Below are positions 17,672-24,963 of a stretch of DNA of 38,013 nt, one piece after another (within the stretch, counting starts at the first letter, position 1; each line of letters begins with the position of its first letter). Made by a program: the position numbers and the translations under genes. Under the pieces are notes generated by a model that saw only the letters and a list, made by a program, of their open reading frames with translations, did not search any database and was not told the DNA's origin. Where the stretch lies: the NCBI GenBank assembly GCA_964628835.1, contig CAZVME010000027.1, forward strand, positions 1-38,013, given 5' to 3'. This DNA is from JAAGZL01 sp964628835. GTDB taxonomy: Bacteria; Pseudomonadota; Gammaproteobacteria; Chromatiales; Chromatiaceae.

Positions 17672-17881
17672 TAGCCTAATATGTGACGGCCTTCCTTTTA
17701 TACTCAATCTGTTAGGGGCTTCAAGAGAGCCCTTGTTCGCTGTGACCTGCAAGGATGTAGGTCAAGGGGTGTGAGCAGGAGCGACAGCTTTGTGGCTGTT
17801 GCCAAGGGAGTGGCCATTAGCTGTGAGCTACAGCTTTGGTCAAGAACATTCTTGAAGCCATGAACACAACATATTAGGCTA
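17672..17881. mobile_element. MITE-like 210-bp structured element between xseA and guaB
   Basis: The ends are perfect 13-bp inverted repeats, TAGCCTAATATGT (17672-17684) and ACATATTAGGCTA (17869-17881). If the outer TA is a target duplication, this is the layout of a Tc1/mariner-IS630-type miniature element. A second nested inverted pair, GGCTTCAAGA (17717-17726) with TCTTGAAGCC (17850-17859), encloses small hairpins: TGACCTGCA...TGTAGGTCA, GCGACAGC...GCTGTTGC and AGCTGT-GAGCT-ACAGCT. No reading frame fills it. The closed, multi-stem layout could also be a structured RNA. It ends 51 bases before the guaB start, so it may carry or alter guaB expression signals. Confidence 0.55.
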
Positions 17882-17932
17882 TAGGGTTAATAACTAGCTT
17901 TTTTTCTTTTTGCCAGTATGGAAAACCGAATT

Positions 17933-19399
17933 ATGCGCCTGACCCAGGAAGCCCTGACCTTCGATGATGTACTACTTCTTCCTGCACACTCCACGGTGAT
18001 GCCGGGTGATGCTGATCTGAGGACCAACCTAACCCGGGAGATACAACTGAGTATCCCTCTGATCTCTGCAGCCATGGATACGGTTACAGAGTCCAAGCTG
18101 GCCATTTCTCTGGCGCTGGAGGGCGGTATCGGCATAGTGCACAAGAATATGACTCCGGAGCGTCAGGCCGAGAATGTACTCAGTGTGAAGAAGTACGAGA
18201 GTGGCGTGATTCGCAAGCCTATCATCGTTACTCCCAATACCAGCATCCTGGATGTGATGAAACTCACCCATGCCCACAATATATCTGGGGTGCCAGTCAC
18301 AGATGGAAGGGAATTGGTGGGTATTGTCACCGGGCGCGATCTACGCTTTGAGACCCGCATGAGTGATCCGGTCTCCTCCATCATGACACCCAAGGAGCGG
18401 TTGGTGACAGTGAAAGAGGGCGCACCACGTGAAGAGGTGATTGCTCTGTTGCACAAACATCGTATCGAGAAGGTACTGGTGGTAAACGATAATTTTGAAC
18501 TTTCCGGCCTGATTACTGTAAAGGATATACAGAAGGCTAAAGAGAACCCCAACGCCTGTCGCGATGATCAGGAACGGCTACGGGTAGGCGCCGCCGTTGG
18601 TACGGGCAAGGGGACTGAGGAGCGGGTCGAGGCGCTGGTTCAGGCCGGTGTGGATGTGATTGTGGTGGATACCGCCCACGGCCACTCTCAGGGTGTACTG
18701 GATCGGGTGGCCTGGGTTAAGCAGAACTATCCGGGCGTACAGGTTATTGGTGGCAACATCGCCACTGCGGCTGCGGCCAGGGCCCTGGTGGATGCGGGAG
18801 CAGATGCGGTCAAGGTGGGTATTGGCCCAGGTTCCATCTGTACCACCCGGATCGTGTCTGGTGTGGGTGTGCCGCAGGTGAGTGCTGTGATGAACGTGGC
18901 AAAAGAGTTGAAGGGGTCAGGGGTTCCTCTGATCGCCGATGGTGGCCTGCGCTACTCCGGTGATATAGCCAAGATCATTGCATGTGGTGCCCACTCTGTG
19001 ATGGTGGGTGGGCTATTTGCCGGTACCGATGAATCGCCTGGTGAGATTGAACTGTACCAGGGACGTTCCTATAAATCATACCGTGGTATGGGGTCTCTGG
19101 GAGCCATGTCCGGTAAGGATGGTTCCAGTGATCGCTACTTCCAGGAGAAGGTCTCCGAGACTGAGAAGCTGGTGCCAGAAGGTATCGAGGGACGAGTCCC
19201 ATATAAGGGCAGCATCCTGAATATCATATACCAACTGCTGGGCGGGATTCGCTCCAGTATGGGTTACACCGGTTGTGCCGACATGCAGGAGATGCGCACC
19301 AAGCCCGAGTTTGTACGGGTAACCGGCGCGGGCATGGCAGAGTCCCATGTGCATGATGTGACCATTACCAAGGAAGCGCCAAACTATAGGCGCAATTGA
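17933..19399 (+). CDS. guaB: Inosine-5'-monophosphate dehydrogenase
   Basis: 488-residue enzyme oxidising IMP to XMP with NAD, the committed step of GMP synthesis. A TIM barrel (EALTFDDVLLLPAHSTV at the N-terminus) is interrupted by two CBS domains (about 93-203; ILDVMKLTHAHNISGVPVTD and LLHKHRIEKVLVVN). The catalytic loop is GIGPGSICTTRIVSGVG with Cys about 303, followed by ADGGLRYSGD, the flap with YKSYRGMGSLGAM and IEGRVPYKG. The ATG at 17933 gives MRLTQEALTFDD and the standard 488-residue length; an ATG 15 bases upstream has no ribosome-binding site. guaA lies downstream, but 279 bases away. Confidence 0.97.
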   Translation: MRLTQEALTFDDVLLLPAHSTVMPGDADLRTNLTREIQLSIPLISAAMDTVTESKLAISLALEGGIGIVHKNMTPERQAENVLSVKKYESGVIRKPIIVTPNTSILDVMKLTHAHNISGVPVTDGRELVGIVTGRDLRFETRMSDPVSSIMTPKERLVTVKEGAPREEVIALLHKHRIEKVLVVNDNFELSGLITVKDIQKAKENPNACRDDQERLRVGAAVGTGKGTEERVEALVQAGVDVIVVDTAHGHSQGVLDRVAWVKQNYPGVQVIGGNIATAAAARALVDAGADAVKVGIGPGSICTTRIVSGVGVPQVSAVMNVAKELKGSGVPLIADGGLRYSGDIAKIIACGAHSVMVGGLFAGTDESPGEIELYQGRSYKSYRGMGSLGAMSGKDGSSDRYFQEKVSETEKLVPEGIEGRVPYKGSILNIIYQLLGGIRSSMGYTGCADMQEMRTKPEFVRVTGAGMAESHVHDVTITKEAPNYRRN

Positions 19400-19410
19400 T
19401 TGTTTATCTG

Positions 19411-19478
19411 GGGTCGGAGTCGATTGCGCCAAATATGTGTGCATTCTGCCGTAATTTTACAGCAATCGGCTCCGACCC
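19411..19478. repeat. Long inverted repeat (REP-like) after guaB
   Basis: GGGTCGGAGTCGATTGC (19411-19427) and GCAATCGGCTCCGACCC (19462-19478) are complementary over 17 bases with one G-T type mismatch, around a 34-base centre. The sequence type resembles the dispersed GGGTCAGAGTC-style palindromes found between genes in many proteobacteria. It starts 12 bases after the guaB stop and may also end its transcript. Confidence 0.5.
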
Positions 19479-19513
19479 ATGAGCTACATCTCAGCTCCTT
19501 TAGATTATGAAAT

Positions 19514-19600
19514 TTTCGCAGAGATGCAAAGAACGCCAAGAAAACTATGTGATTTAGCAGCTATAGATCATAACTTTGCGCCCTTGGTGTCTTGGCGAGA
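19514..19600. repeat. Imperfect inverted repeat of the CGCAAAGA type
   Basis: The arms TTTCGCAGAGATGCAAAG/AACGCCAAG (from 19514) and CTTTGCGCCCTTGGTGTCTTGGCGAGA (19574-19600) match as reverse complements at roughly two thirds of positions. Such CGCAGAGACGCAAAG-like palindromes are, from general knowledge, common dispersed intergenic repeats in sulfur bacteria and other proteobacteria. It contains no gene. Confidence 0.4.
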
Positions 19601-19637
19601 CTCATTGTTACAATGAAGTGACTACAAGTAACAGATA

Positions 19638-19664
19638 CACCCGTCCCGGCCGGGTGGTTTTTTT
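19638..19664 (+). terminator. Intrinsic terminator directly upstream of guaA
   Basis: CACCCG (19638-19643) pairs with CGGGTG (19651-19656), followed by G and seven T residues (19658-19664). The T-run abuts the guaA ribosome-binding site AGGAAAG (19665-19671). It either ends guaB transcripts or attenuates guaA. Confidence 0.6.
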
Positions 19665-19678
19665 AGGAAAGAATAACC

Positions 19679-21262
19679 ATGACCACAACCACAGATATTC
19701 ATGCCCATCGCATCCTGATTCTGGATTTTGGATCACAATATACCCAGCTGATTGCACGCCGGGTGCGCGAGTCCGGCGTCTATTGCGAGATCTGGCCTTA
19801 CGATAACTGTGAAGAGGTTTTGGCCGAGCACAAGCCGGCTGGCATCATCCTCTCTGGTGGTCCTGAGACTGTCACTGCAGAGCACACACCCAGAGTGCCA
19901 CAAATGGTGTTCGATCTGGGGGTGCCGGTGCTGGGTATCTGTTACGGCATGCAGACCATGGCGGCACAACTGGGCGGCAAGGTGGAGTCGTCCGACAAAC
20001 ATGAGTACGGCTATGCCCAGGTGCGGGCCAGACATCACTCCAAACTACTGCGGGATATCGAAGACCACACCACACCCGAAGGCTATGGTCTGCTGGATGT
20101 GTGGATGAGCCATGGTGACCGGGTAGTGGAGCCACCAGCAGGTTTCAATGTTATCTGCGATACCGAGAATGCCCCAATGGCAGGTATTGCCGATGAAGAG
20201 CGTGGCTACTACGGCCTGCAGTTTCACCCCGAGGTGACCCATACCAGACAGGGAGGACGTATCCTCGAGCGTTTCCTGTTTGATATCTGTGGTTGTGAAC
20301 CGTTATGGAACCCAGCCAGCATCATCGAAGAGAGCATCAGCTCGGTACGGGAACAGGTGGGAGACAAGCATGTGGTGTTGGGGCTCTCCGGTGGGGTAGA
20401 CTCCTCGGTGGTGGCAGCCATGCTGCATCGCGCTATTGGCGATCAGCTTACCTGTATCTTTGTGGACAACGGCCTGCTGCGCCTGCATGAGGGTGATCAG
20501 GTCATGGCCACCTTTGCCCAGCACATGGGCGTAAAGGTGATCCGGGTGGATGCAGAAAAGCGCTTCCTGGATGCCCTCGAAGGCGAGGCTGATCCAGAGT
20601 TGAAGCGCAAGATCATCGGTAACATGTTTATCGATATCTTTGAGGAAGAGGCCAATAAACTCGAGAATGTTGAGTTCCTGGCTCAGGGTACTATTTATCC
20701 GGATGTGATCGAGTCCGCCGGGGCCAAATCCGGTAAGGCGCACGTGATCAAATCCCACCACAATGTGGGTGGTCTGCCCGACTACATGAAACTGAAGCTG
20801 GTAGAGCCGCTGCGTGAACTGTTCAAGGACGAGGTGCGCAAGATCGGAGTGGAGTTGGGACTGCCATCTGAGATGATCTATCGTCACCCATTCCCCGGCC
20901 CCGGTCTGGGCGTGCGCATCCTGGGCGAGGTGAAGAAAGAGTATGCCGATATCCTGCGCCAGGCGGATGATATCTATATCACCGAACTGCTCAATCATGA
21001 TCTCTACGATAAAGTGAGTCAGGCCTTCGCCGTATTCCTGCCGGTGAAATCTGTTGGTGTAGTGGGTGATGCCAGACGCTACGAATATGTGGTCAGCCTG
21101 CGGGCAGTGGAGACCGTCGATTTCATGACTGCCCGCTTTGCCCATCTGCCGTTTGAGTTCCTGGAACTGGTATCGCGTCGCATCATCAACGAGGTCAGCG
21201 GTATCTCCCGCGTGGCCTATGATATATCCGGCAAGCCGCCGGCTACTATCGAATGGGAGTAG
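19679..21262 (+). CDS. guaA: GMP synthase, glutamine-hydrolysing
   Basis: 527-residue enzyme converting XMP to GMP with glutamine and ATP. The N-terminal class I glutaminase (about 9-205) has ILDFGSQYTQLIARRVRE, the catalytic GICYGMQTMAAQLGG (Cys about 88) and GLQFHPEVTHT (His/Glu). The ATP pyrophosphatase domain begins with the PP-loop GLSGGVDSSVVAAML (about 233-247). The C-terminal dimerisation domain includes HPFPGPGLGVRILGE and ends PPATIEWE, as in all GuaA. The ATG follows AGGAAAG by seven bases. It forms the guanine branch with guaB but is separated from it by repeats and a terminator, so it probably has partly separate expression. Confidence 0.97.
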   Translation: MTTTTDIHAHRILILDFGSQYTQLIARRVRESGVYCEIWPYDNCEEVLAEHKPAGIILSGGPETVTAEHTPRVPQMVFDLGVPVLGICYGMQTMAAQLGGKVESSDKHEYGYAQVRARHHSKLLRDIEDHTTPEGYGLLDVWMSHGDRVVEPPAGFNVICDTENAPMAGIADEERGYYGLQFHPEVTHTRQGGRILERFLFDICGCEPLWNPASIIEESISSVREQVGDKHVVLGLSGGVDSSVVAAMLHRAIGDQLTCIFVDNGLLRLHEGDQVMATFAQHMGVKVIRVDAEKRFLDALEGEADPELKRKIIGNMFIDIFEEEANKLENVEFLAQGTIYPDVIESAGAKSGKAHVIKSHHNVGGLPDYMKLKLVEPLRELFKDEVRKIGVELGLPSEMIYRHPFPGPGLGVRILGEVKKEYADILRQADDIYITELLNHDLYDKVSQAFAVFLPVKSVGVVGDARRYEYVVSLRAVETVDFMTARFAHLPFEFLELVSRRIINEVSGISRVAYDISGKPPATIEWE

Positions 21263-21263
21263 C

Positions 21264-21291
21264 TCAGAATCCGGCACTGACAGGATTCTGA
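21264..21291 (+). terminator. Hairpin just after guaA
   Basis: TCAGAATCC (21264-21272) and GGATTCTGA (21283-21291) form a perfect 9-bp stem two bases past the guaA stop. It is not followed by a T-run. Confidence 0.4.
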
Positions 21292-21303
21292 AAGTATCTA
21301 ACT

Positions 21304-21342
21304 ACACATCAACCCGCGTAATAGTGGATTGATGTGTGTTTT
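21304..21342 (+). terminator. Second hairpin after guaA with short T-run
   Basis: ACACATCAA (21304-21312) pairs perfectly with TTGATGTGT (21329-21337), followed by GTTTT. Together with the preceding hairpin it probably ends guaA transcription. Confidence 0.5.
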
Positions 21343-21402
21343 ACATCTCGCATGGCGCTCAATAACTGATGCCAAGTTAAGCGCACCTGTCATGGTATGA
21401 GC

Positions 21403-21534
21403 TCAGGATGCCTTGACAATCAAGGGTGCTGCATCCCTGGCATGTTTCTTCAGCCGTTTGGCCGCCTTCTTTTCCTTCGGTGACATTGAGGCCTTTTTTT
21501 TCACTTCCCGGTTGGATCGATGAGATTTGGTCAT
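21403..21534 (-). CDS. Small basic protein of 43 residues
   Basis: This gene is easily missed because of its size. The protein starts MTKSHRSNREVKKKASMSPK, continues with EKKAAKRLKKH and ends LIVKAS; about a third of the residues are Lys or Arg. An AGGAG ribosome-binding site lies nine bases before the ATG on the minus strand. It is the last gene of a three-gene minus-strand set beginning at 22055. The SNREVKKKA pattern recalls short lysine-rich hypothetical proteins found in many proteobacteria, but no function is known to me. Nucleic-acid binding is a guess based only on charge. Confidence 0.55.
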   Translation of the reverse strand: MTKSHRSNREVKKKASMSPKEKKAAKRLKKHARDAAPLIVKAS

Positions 21535-21549
21535 GGTATCTACTCCTGG

Positions 21550-21741
21550 TTATATTGCATGGACGTCAGCGGAGCGATCCGAGTCGGAACTGAAGGGCGT
21601 TTGCCCCGAAGTTCCGATCAGTCCTGCACTGCCGCCCGCCTCAACGTATTGTTGAGCAAGGGCCTGTGGCAGCGAAACAACCGGTTGTTCACGGATGGTG
21701 CGGCGTATGAGTGTTTTGGCACTTATCAACTCAGGGTTCAA
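21550..21741 (-). CDS. Hypothetical 63-residue protein, TTG start
   Basis: The frame begins with TTG overlapping the stop of the upstream 105-residue gene (GGTTGA), reads NPELISAKTLIRRTIREQP and continues VVSLPQALAQQYVEAGG before a Ser/Asp-rich tail ending DVHAI. There is no good ribosome-binding site of its own, so expression would rely on coupling to the upstream gene. The tail has low complexity and may not be structured. I do not recognise it. It sits 15 bases before the 43-residue gene. It could be spurious, although strand and spacing suit an operon. Confidence 0.35.
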   Translation of the reverse strand: MNPELISAKTLIRRTIREQPVVSLPQALAQQYVEAGGSAGLIGTSGQTPFSSDSDRSADVHAI

Positions 21742-22055
21742 CCGCCACGATCATCGTCATCCGCGGCAGGGTACGGCAAGCGCACATTGGGATGGTCGGT
21801 CGGCAGGTCAATATACGCCTTGCGGGTTGCCTCGGTTTCGAAGTAGACGGTCAGGTTGCCGTCCTCCAGAGATGGATGACTTGTTACATCTTTGATGTCG
21901 TTGCCCGTCATGGGGTCGATGGTATTTATGCGATGTTCCGGTTCGTGTGCCCGATGACTCTGGGACTGATCACGAGGCATCGGATCAGCTGCGACCCAAT
22001 TCAGGGATTCGAACTTGAGGCCGGTTGCGGTGTGGGGAAAGGTGGATTTCAACAT
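21738..22055 (-). CDS. Hypothetical 105-residue protein
   Basis: The protein reads MLKSTFPHTATGLKFESLNW, has a central polar part and then a better-ordered stretch, DGNLTVYFETEATRKAYIDL, ending in an acidic DDDDRGG tail. AGGAG lies on the minus strand nine bases before the ATG, and a sigma-70-like promoter with an extended -10 lies about 125 bases upstream. It has no signal peptide, membrane segment or motif that I recognise. Codon use looks like that of the chromosomal genes. It heads a probable operon with the 63- and 43-residue genes. Confidence 0.6.
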   Translation of the reverse strand: MLKSTFPHTATGLKFESLNWVAADPMPRDQSQSHRAHEPEHRINTIDPMTGNDIKDVTSHPSLEDGNLTVYFETEATRKAYIDLPTDHPNVRLPYPAADDDDRGG

Positions 22056-22177
22056 GGTGATCTCCTGTGATTCATCGCCGCCGCTTGTAAGGCTGCGCGT
22101 TGTGCGCCGCTCCCTGCGGAAACTCCACCCCGTGTTGAATACGCCGGTGTTTCCAGCTTGGGATGTGGCAACGGTTA

Positions 22178-22205
22178 TCTATACCATAGTCTTTTACTGA
22201 GTAAA
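22178..22205 (-). promoter_or_regulatory. Candidate extended -10 promoter for the small-protein operon
   Basis: On the minus strand TTTACT (22200-22205) is followed after 16 bases by TATAGA (22178-22183), preceded by TGG, an extended -10 element. It lies about 125 bases upstream of the 105-residue gene. Confidence 0.4.
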
Positions 22206-22578
22206 TAGCTCATCACATTTATTGATGAAACGAAGGGCGCACTTGGTTGCCGCCTTAGATTAAACTGGGTGCAATGAACAATTAGAGAAAGGCCATGAAT
22301 TTCATGGGTTATTCAGCCATCTGTTGCCTGGATAACATGAAAATCAGCAAATAACTGTCCCTTCTCCCTGAGGGAGATGTGGTTAGTGGGACGGCAGTAA
22401 AGACATGTCAATTATCTTGAGTGTCCCAGAAGTATCACGGGACGCCAGGCGAATTCATATGTTAGTAGCCGACGGTGCATTTTTCGAGTCTGGTGCTTTT
22501 CGTATATCGTCGCAAATTCCAGCCGCATTGCTGGTAGAACAACTGCGCCATGCGGTACCGGATTATCTGGTATCTGCG
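22206..22578. other. Intergenic region without a supported gene
   Basis: A small perfect hairpin, CTCCCT-GA-GGGAG, lies near 22370-22383. A plus-strand frame at 22405-22647 is open for 80 codons but lacks a ribosome-binding site and overlaps the 3' end of the opposing membrane hydrolase gene, so I do not call it. Confidence 0.4.
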
Positions 22579-23574
22579 TTAGTCAAACAGCATGGCAAAG
22601 AAGCTATTGCGCTCGCTAACTGGCATCGTGCGATAGGTATCGAATGAAACATGCTCATTAGGTGCATCAAGGTTTAACTTGATCCCCCACAGTGGGCGGG
22701 TGCTGGTCGGCAGCATCGCATAACGTACATCACCTAAGACGTTGGGATACTCCGGGTGCCAAGCCAGGAAGCCATTGGAGAATAGTTTAAAGCGTTGGAT
22801 ATCACGATAGACCGTCATTTTATTTGTCAATTGCGACAGGCTGCGGTTGATATCGAAGACTTGCACGGTATTACCAGCAAAAACCTTGCTGTTGCCTGGC
22901 AGGCCCACACGAATAGCATCGACATAGTATTTGCCATCTGTTTCATAGACCGAACGCCAGAGTAACAGGTTACCCATGGTGGGTTTGACGACAAGCCGCT
23001 CTGCGATATGGCCGCGCTGCTGGGCTTGTAGCCGTGCAACAGATTCAGCGCGATCATGTTGAATCGCACCCAGTGATAGGTAAGCGGTAGCAAACATGAT
23101 TCCGACTCGTGCAGCAAGCGGCCTATATTTTACAGCAGCAATAACAATGGCCACTATGAGTGCGAAGGAGAATAGTGGATCGAAGATAGAGATGATGCTC
23201 CATGCGATTCGATCGTCGTTGAATGGCCACAGCAAGTGGGTACCGTAGCTGGTGCAGGCATCCAGAAAACCGGCTGTTGCGTAACCGAGAAACGCGTAGA
23301 GATAGATCCTCTTGAATAACAGCCGCTTCCTCAATAATGGCCAGAGCAACAAAGAGGCAAGCAGAGCCCCAAACGGAATAAACAATAGGGCATGGGTAAA
23401 GTGCCGGTGATATTCCAGATAAAGAAGTGGATCTTCGGTCGATTGAATAAGTGCATCAGTATCGGCTAGCAATGGGGCGCAAAAACCAACTAGTGCGGCC
23501 AGTCGCGTCTCATTGGTCTTTGCGCCTGCTTGTGCGAGCGCTGCACCGATCAAGCCTTGGGTGACTATGTCCAT
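22579..23574 (-). CDS. YdjM/DUF457-type membrane-bound metal-dependent hydrolase
   Basis: 331-residue integral membrane protein. The family signatures are visible: N-terminal MDIVTQGLIGAALAQAG, the histidine pair in EYHRHFTHALLFIPFG, and LDACTSYGTHLLWPFND, which resemble the His/Asp metal-ligand pattern of the YdjM/phospholipase C-like group. Several hydrophobic segments cover about 70-200 (ALLASLLLWPLL, IYLYAFLGYATAGF, LFSFALIVAIVIAAV, GIMFATAYLSLGAI). The remaining C-terminal third is soluble and probably periplasmic. In E. coli ydjM is SOS-induced, but I see no LexA box here. Substrate unknown. It stands alone in an accessory stretch. Confidence 0.75.
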   Translation of the reverse strand: MDIVTQGLIGAALAQAGAKTNETRLAALVGFCAPLLADTDALIQSTEDPLLYLEYHRHFTHALLFIPFGALLASLLLWPLLRKRLLFKRIYLYAFLGYATAGFLDACTSYGTHLLWPFNDDRIAWSIISIFDPLFSFALIVAIVIAAVKYRPLAARVGIMFATAYLSLGAIQHDRAESVARLQAQQRGHIAERLVVKPTMGNLLLWRSVYETDGKYYVDAIRVGLPGNSKVFAGNTVQVFDINRSLSQLTNKMTVYRDIQRFKLFSNGFLAWHPEYPNVLGDVRYAMLPTSTRPLWGIKLNLDAPNEHVSFDTYRTMPVSERNSFFAMLFD

Positions 23575-24402
23575 AGCAGGTATTTAAATCCTCATTCTGG
23601 AATCTTCATCGGGCACATTAGCAAAGGGTGTAATTCAGCAGATGACCCTGTAGAAGTTACTCAAACACGAACTCATAAGCTTCAAATGTCAATGGAAGTA
23701 AACAGACTGTAGGGTTCTGAAGCCGTAGGGTTCTGAATAAAGAGAGGCTTTATACCAGATTTCGATTAAATTCTAAAGGCTGGCCTTGGCCGGACGGCTT
23801 GACTCTGACCCAGGCAATCCAGACCAAAAAATTATACGAGGTGGCTCCGCCCATCCGTCCGCACTGTGGTGAGATGCGTTCTACTCGCCACATCCTTGTG
23901 GCTCACCCTTCGGGCCAGTTAAAGCTGTTCAAAATCGCTCCTGGTGATTTTTTCTGGCGGTTATCGAGGAAGCACCAGTCATAGAGCGGATCTTGTGCTA
24001 CGAGCGCCACCTTGCGTCGTGTTCGGTGTGTAGGGAAAAATAAATTCGCAAAGATGGCCTGCCAGAAAAACGCTCTGGGCGTTTCAGTAGCGTGCTTGAT
24101 GATGATTAAAACCAGGTTGAATGGCATTAATGGTAACACGCTGTTTTTGCAATATCTTTCGCGGTGCTTAATGGTCTGTGATAGCCTTGCATTTTGGTGC
24201 GGAGTGAAGATTTTGGCCTCCACGTGGTTGAGTAATTATTGCTGGATTAAACTGATTTCTAATTCAGTCTGTTTAGTTGATCAGTTGAAGGAATAGATAT
24301 TTTTTCCAAAAGATTATTGATAATGGTATGGAGATTTGTGGTCAACGTAAAACCTGCGCCACTACCGGCTTTTCTCGGCTTATTTTCAATCGAGAGGAAA
24401 TG
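23575..24402. other. 828-base stretch with no convincing gene, probably decayed repeat DNA
   Basis: A 13-base direct repeat GTAGGGTTCTGAA occurs at 23709-23721 and 23725-23737. From about 23840 to 24200 the sequence resembles a type of dispersed degenerate repeat rather than a functional gene. Its only longer frame is on the minus strand at 23903-24223 (106 codons, ending NSFNWPEG), without ribosome-binding site or domain; plus-strand frames of 94 and 61 codons overlap it. I cannot name the parent element. Confidence 0.4.
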
Positions 24403-24885
24403 ATGAACACAGGCCAGGGGTCAGGTGATGAGGTGTTTATGGGGCATGCCCTGGAGTTGGCCCGGAAGGCTGAAGCCGAGGGCGAGGTGCCGGTGGGTGC
24501 GGTGGTGGTTCTGGGTGATGCAATCATCGGTGAAGGCTGGAACCGACCCATCTCAACTAATGATCCCACTGCCCATGCTGAGATCATGGCGCTGCGTGCA
24601 GCGAGTCTGCACCAGGCCAACTATCGGCTGCCGGGAAGCACCCTGTATGTAACCTTGGAGCCCTGTCCCATGTGCGCCAGCGCCATCATTCACGCCAGAG
24701 TAGGGCGTGTAGTGTTTGGGGCCTATGATCCCAAAGGCGGAGCGGCTGGTAGCAAGTTCAGTCTGTTACCGCCGGATGATCGTTTCAACCACCGGCTGGA
24801 GTGCGGAGGCGGTCTGCTGGAACAGGAGTGTGGTGATTTGCTGCGGGGGTTCTTTCGCAGCAGGCGCAATGACAACTCATCCTGA
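24403..24885 (+). CDS. tadA: TadA, tRNA-specific adenosine deaminase
   Basis: 160-residue zinc enzyme that deaminates A34 to inosine in tRNA-Arg(ACG). The deaminase fold shows the zinc/catalytic HAEIMALR (His ligand and Glu proton shuttle) and the PCPMCASAIIHAR cysteine pair, plus YVTLEPCP and the family segment RVVFGAYDPKGGAAGS. The ATG at 24403 is five bases past GAGG; the adjoining ATG at 24400 is too close to it, and an open extension to 24328 has no support. It converges on mltF, and tadA-mltF adjacency is also seen in E. coli. Confidence 0.94.
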   Translation: MNTGQGSGDEVFMGHALELARKAEAEGEVPVGAVVVLGDAIIGEGWNRPISTNDPTAHAEIMALRAASLHQANYRLPGSTLYVTLEPCPMCASAIIHARVGRVVFGAYDPKGGAAGSKFSLLPPDDRFNHRLECGGGLLEQECGDLLRGFFRSRRNDNSS

Positions 24886-24963
24886 GTCAGGTACTGTTTA
24901 ATCCAACCTAATTGGTCACTGCATGAGACCAGCGAATATGAAAAAGCGGTGTCTTGTCTCTTC

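Noticed and set aside
20303..21277. 324-codon frame antisense to guaA
   Set aside because: Shadow of guaA: no independent start signals and no protein-like motifs.
22405..22647. 80-codon plus-strand frame
   Set aside because: No ribosome-binding site, no recognisable family, and it overlaps the 3' end of the well-supported membrane hydrolase gene on the other strand by 69 bases.
23903..24223. 106-codon minus-strand frame
   Set aside because: No start signal or domain; overlapped by equally open plus-strand frames. Treated as decayed repeat DNA.
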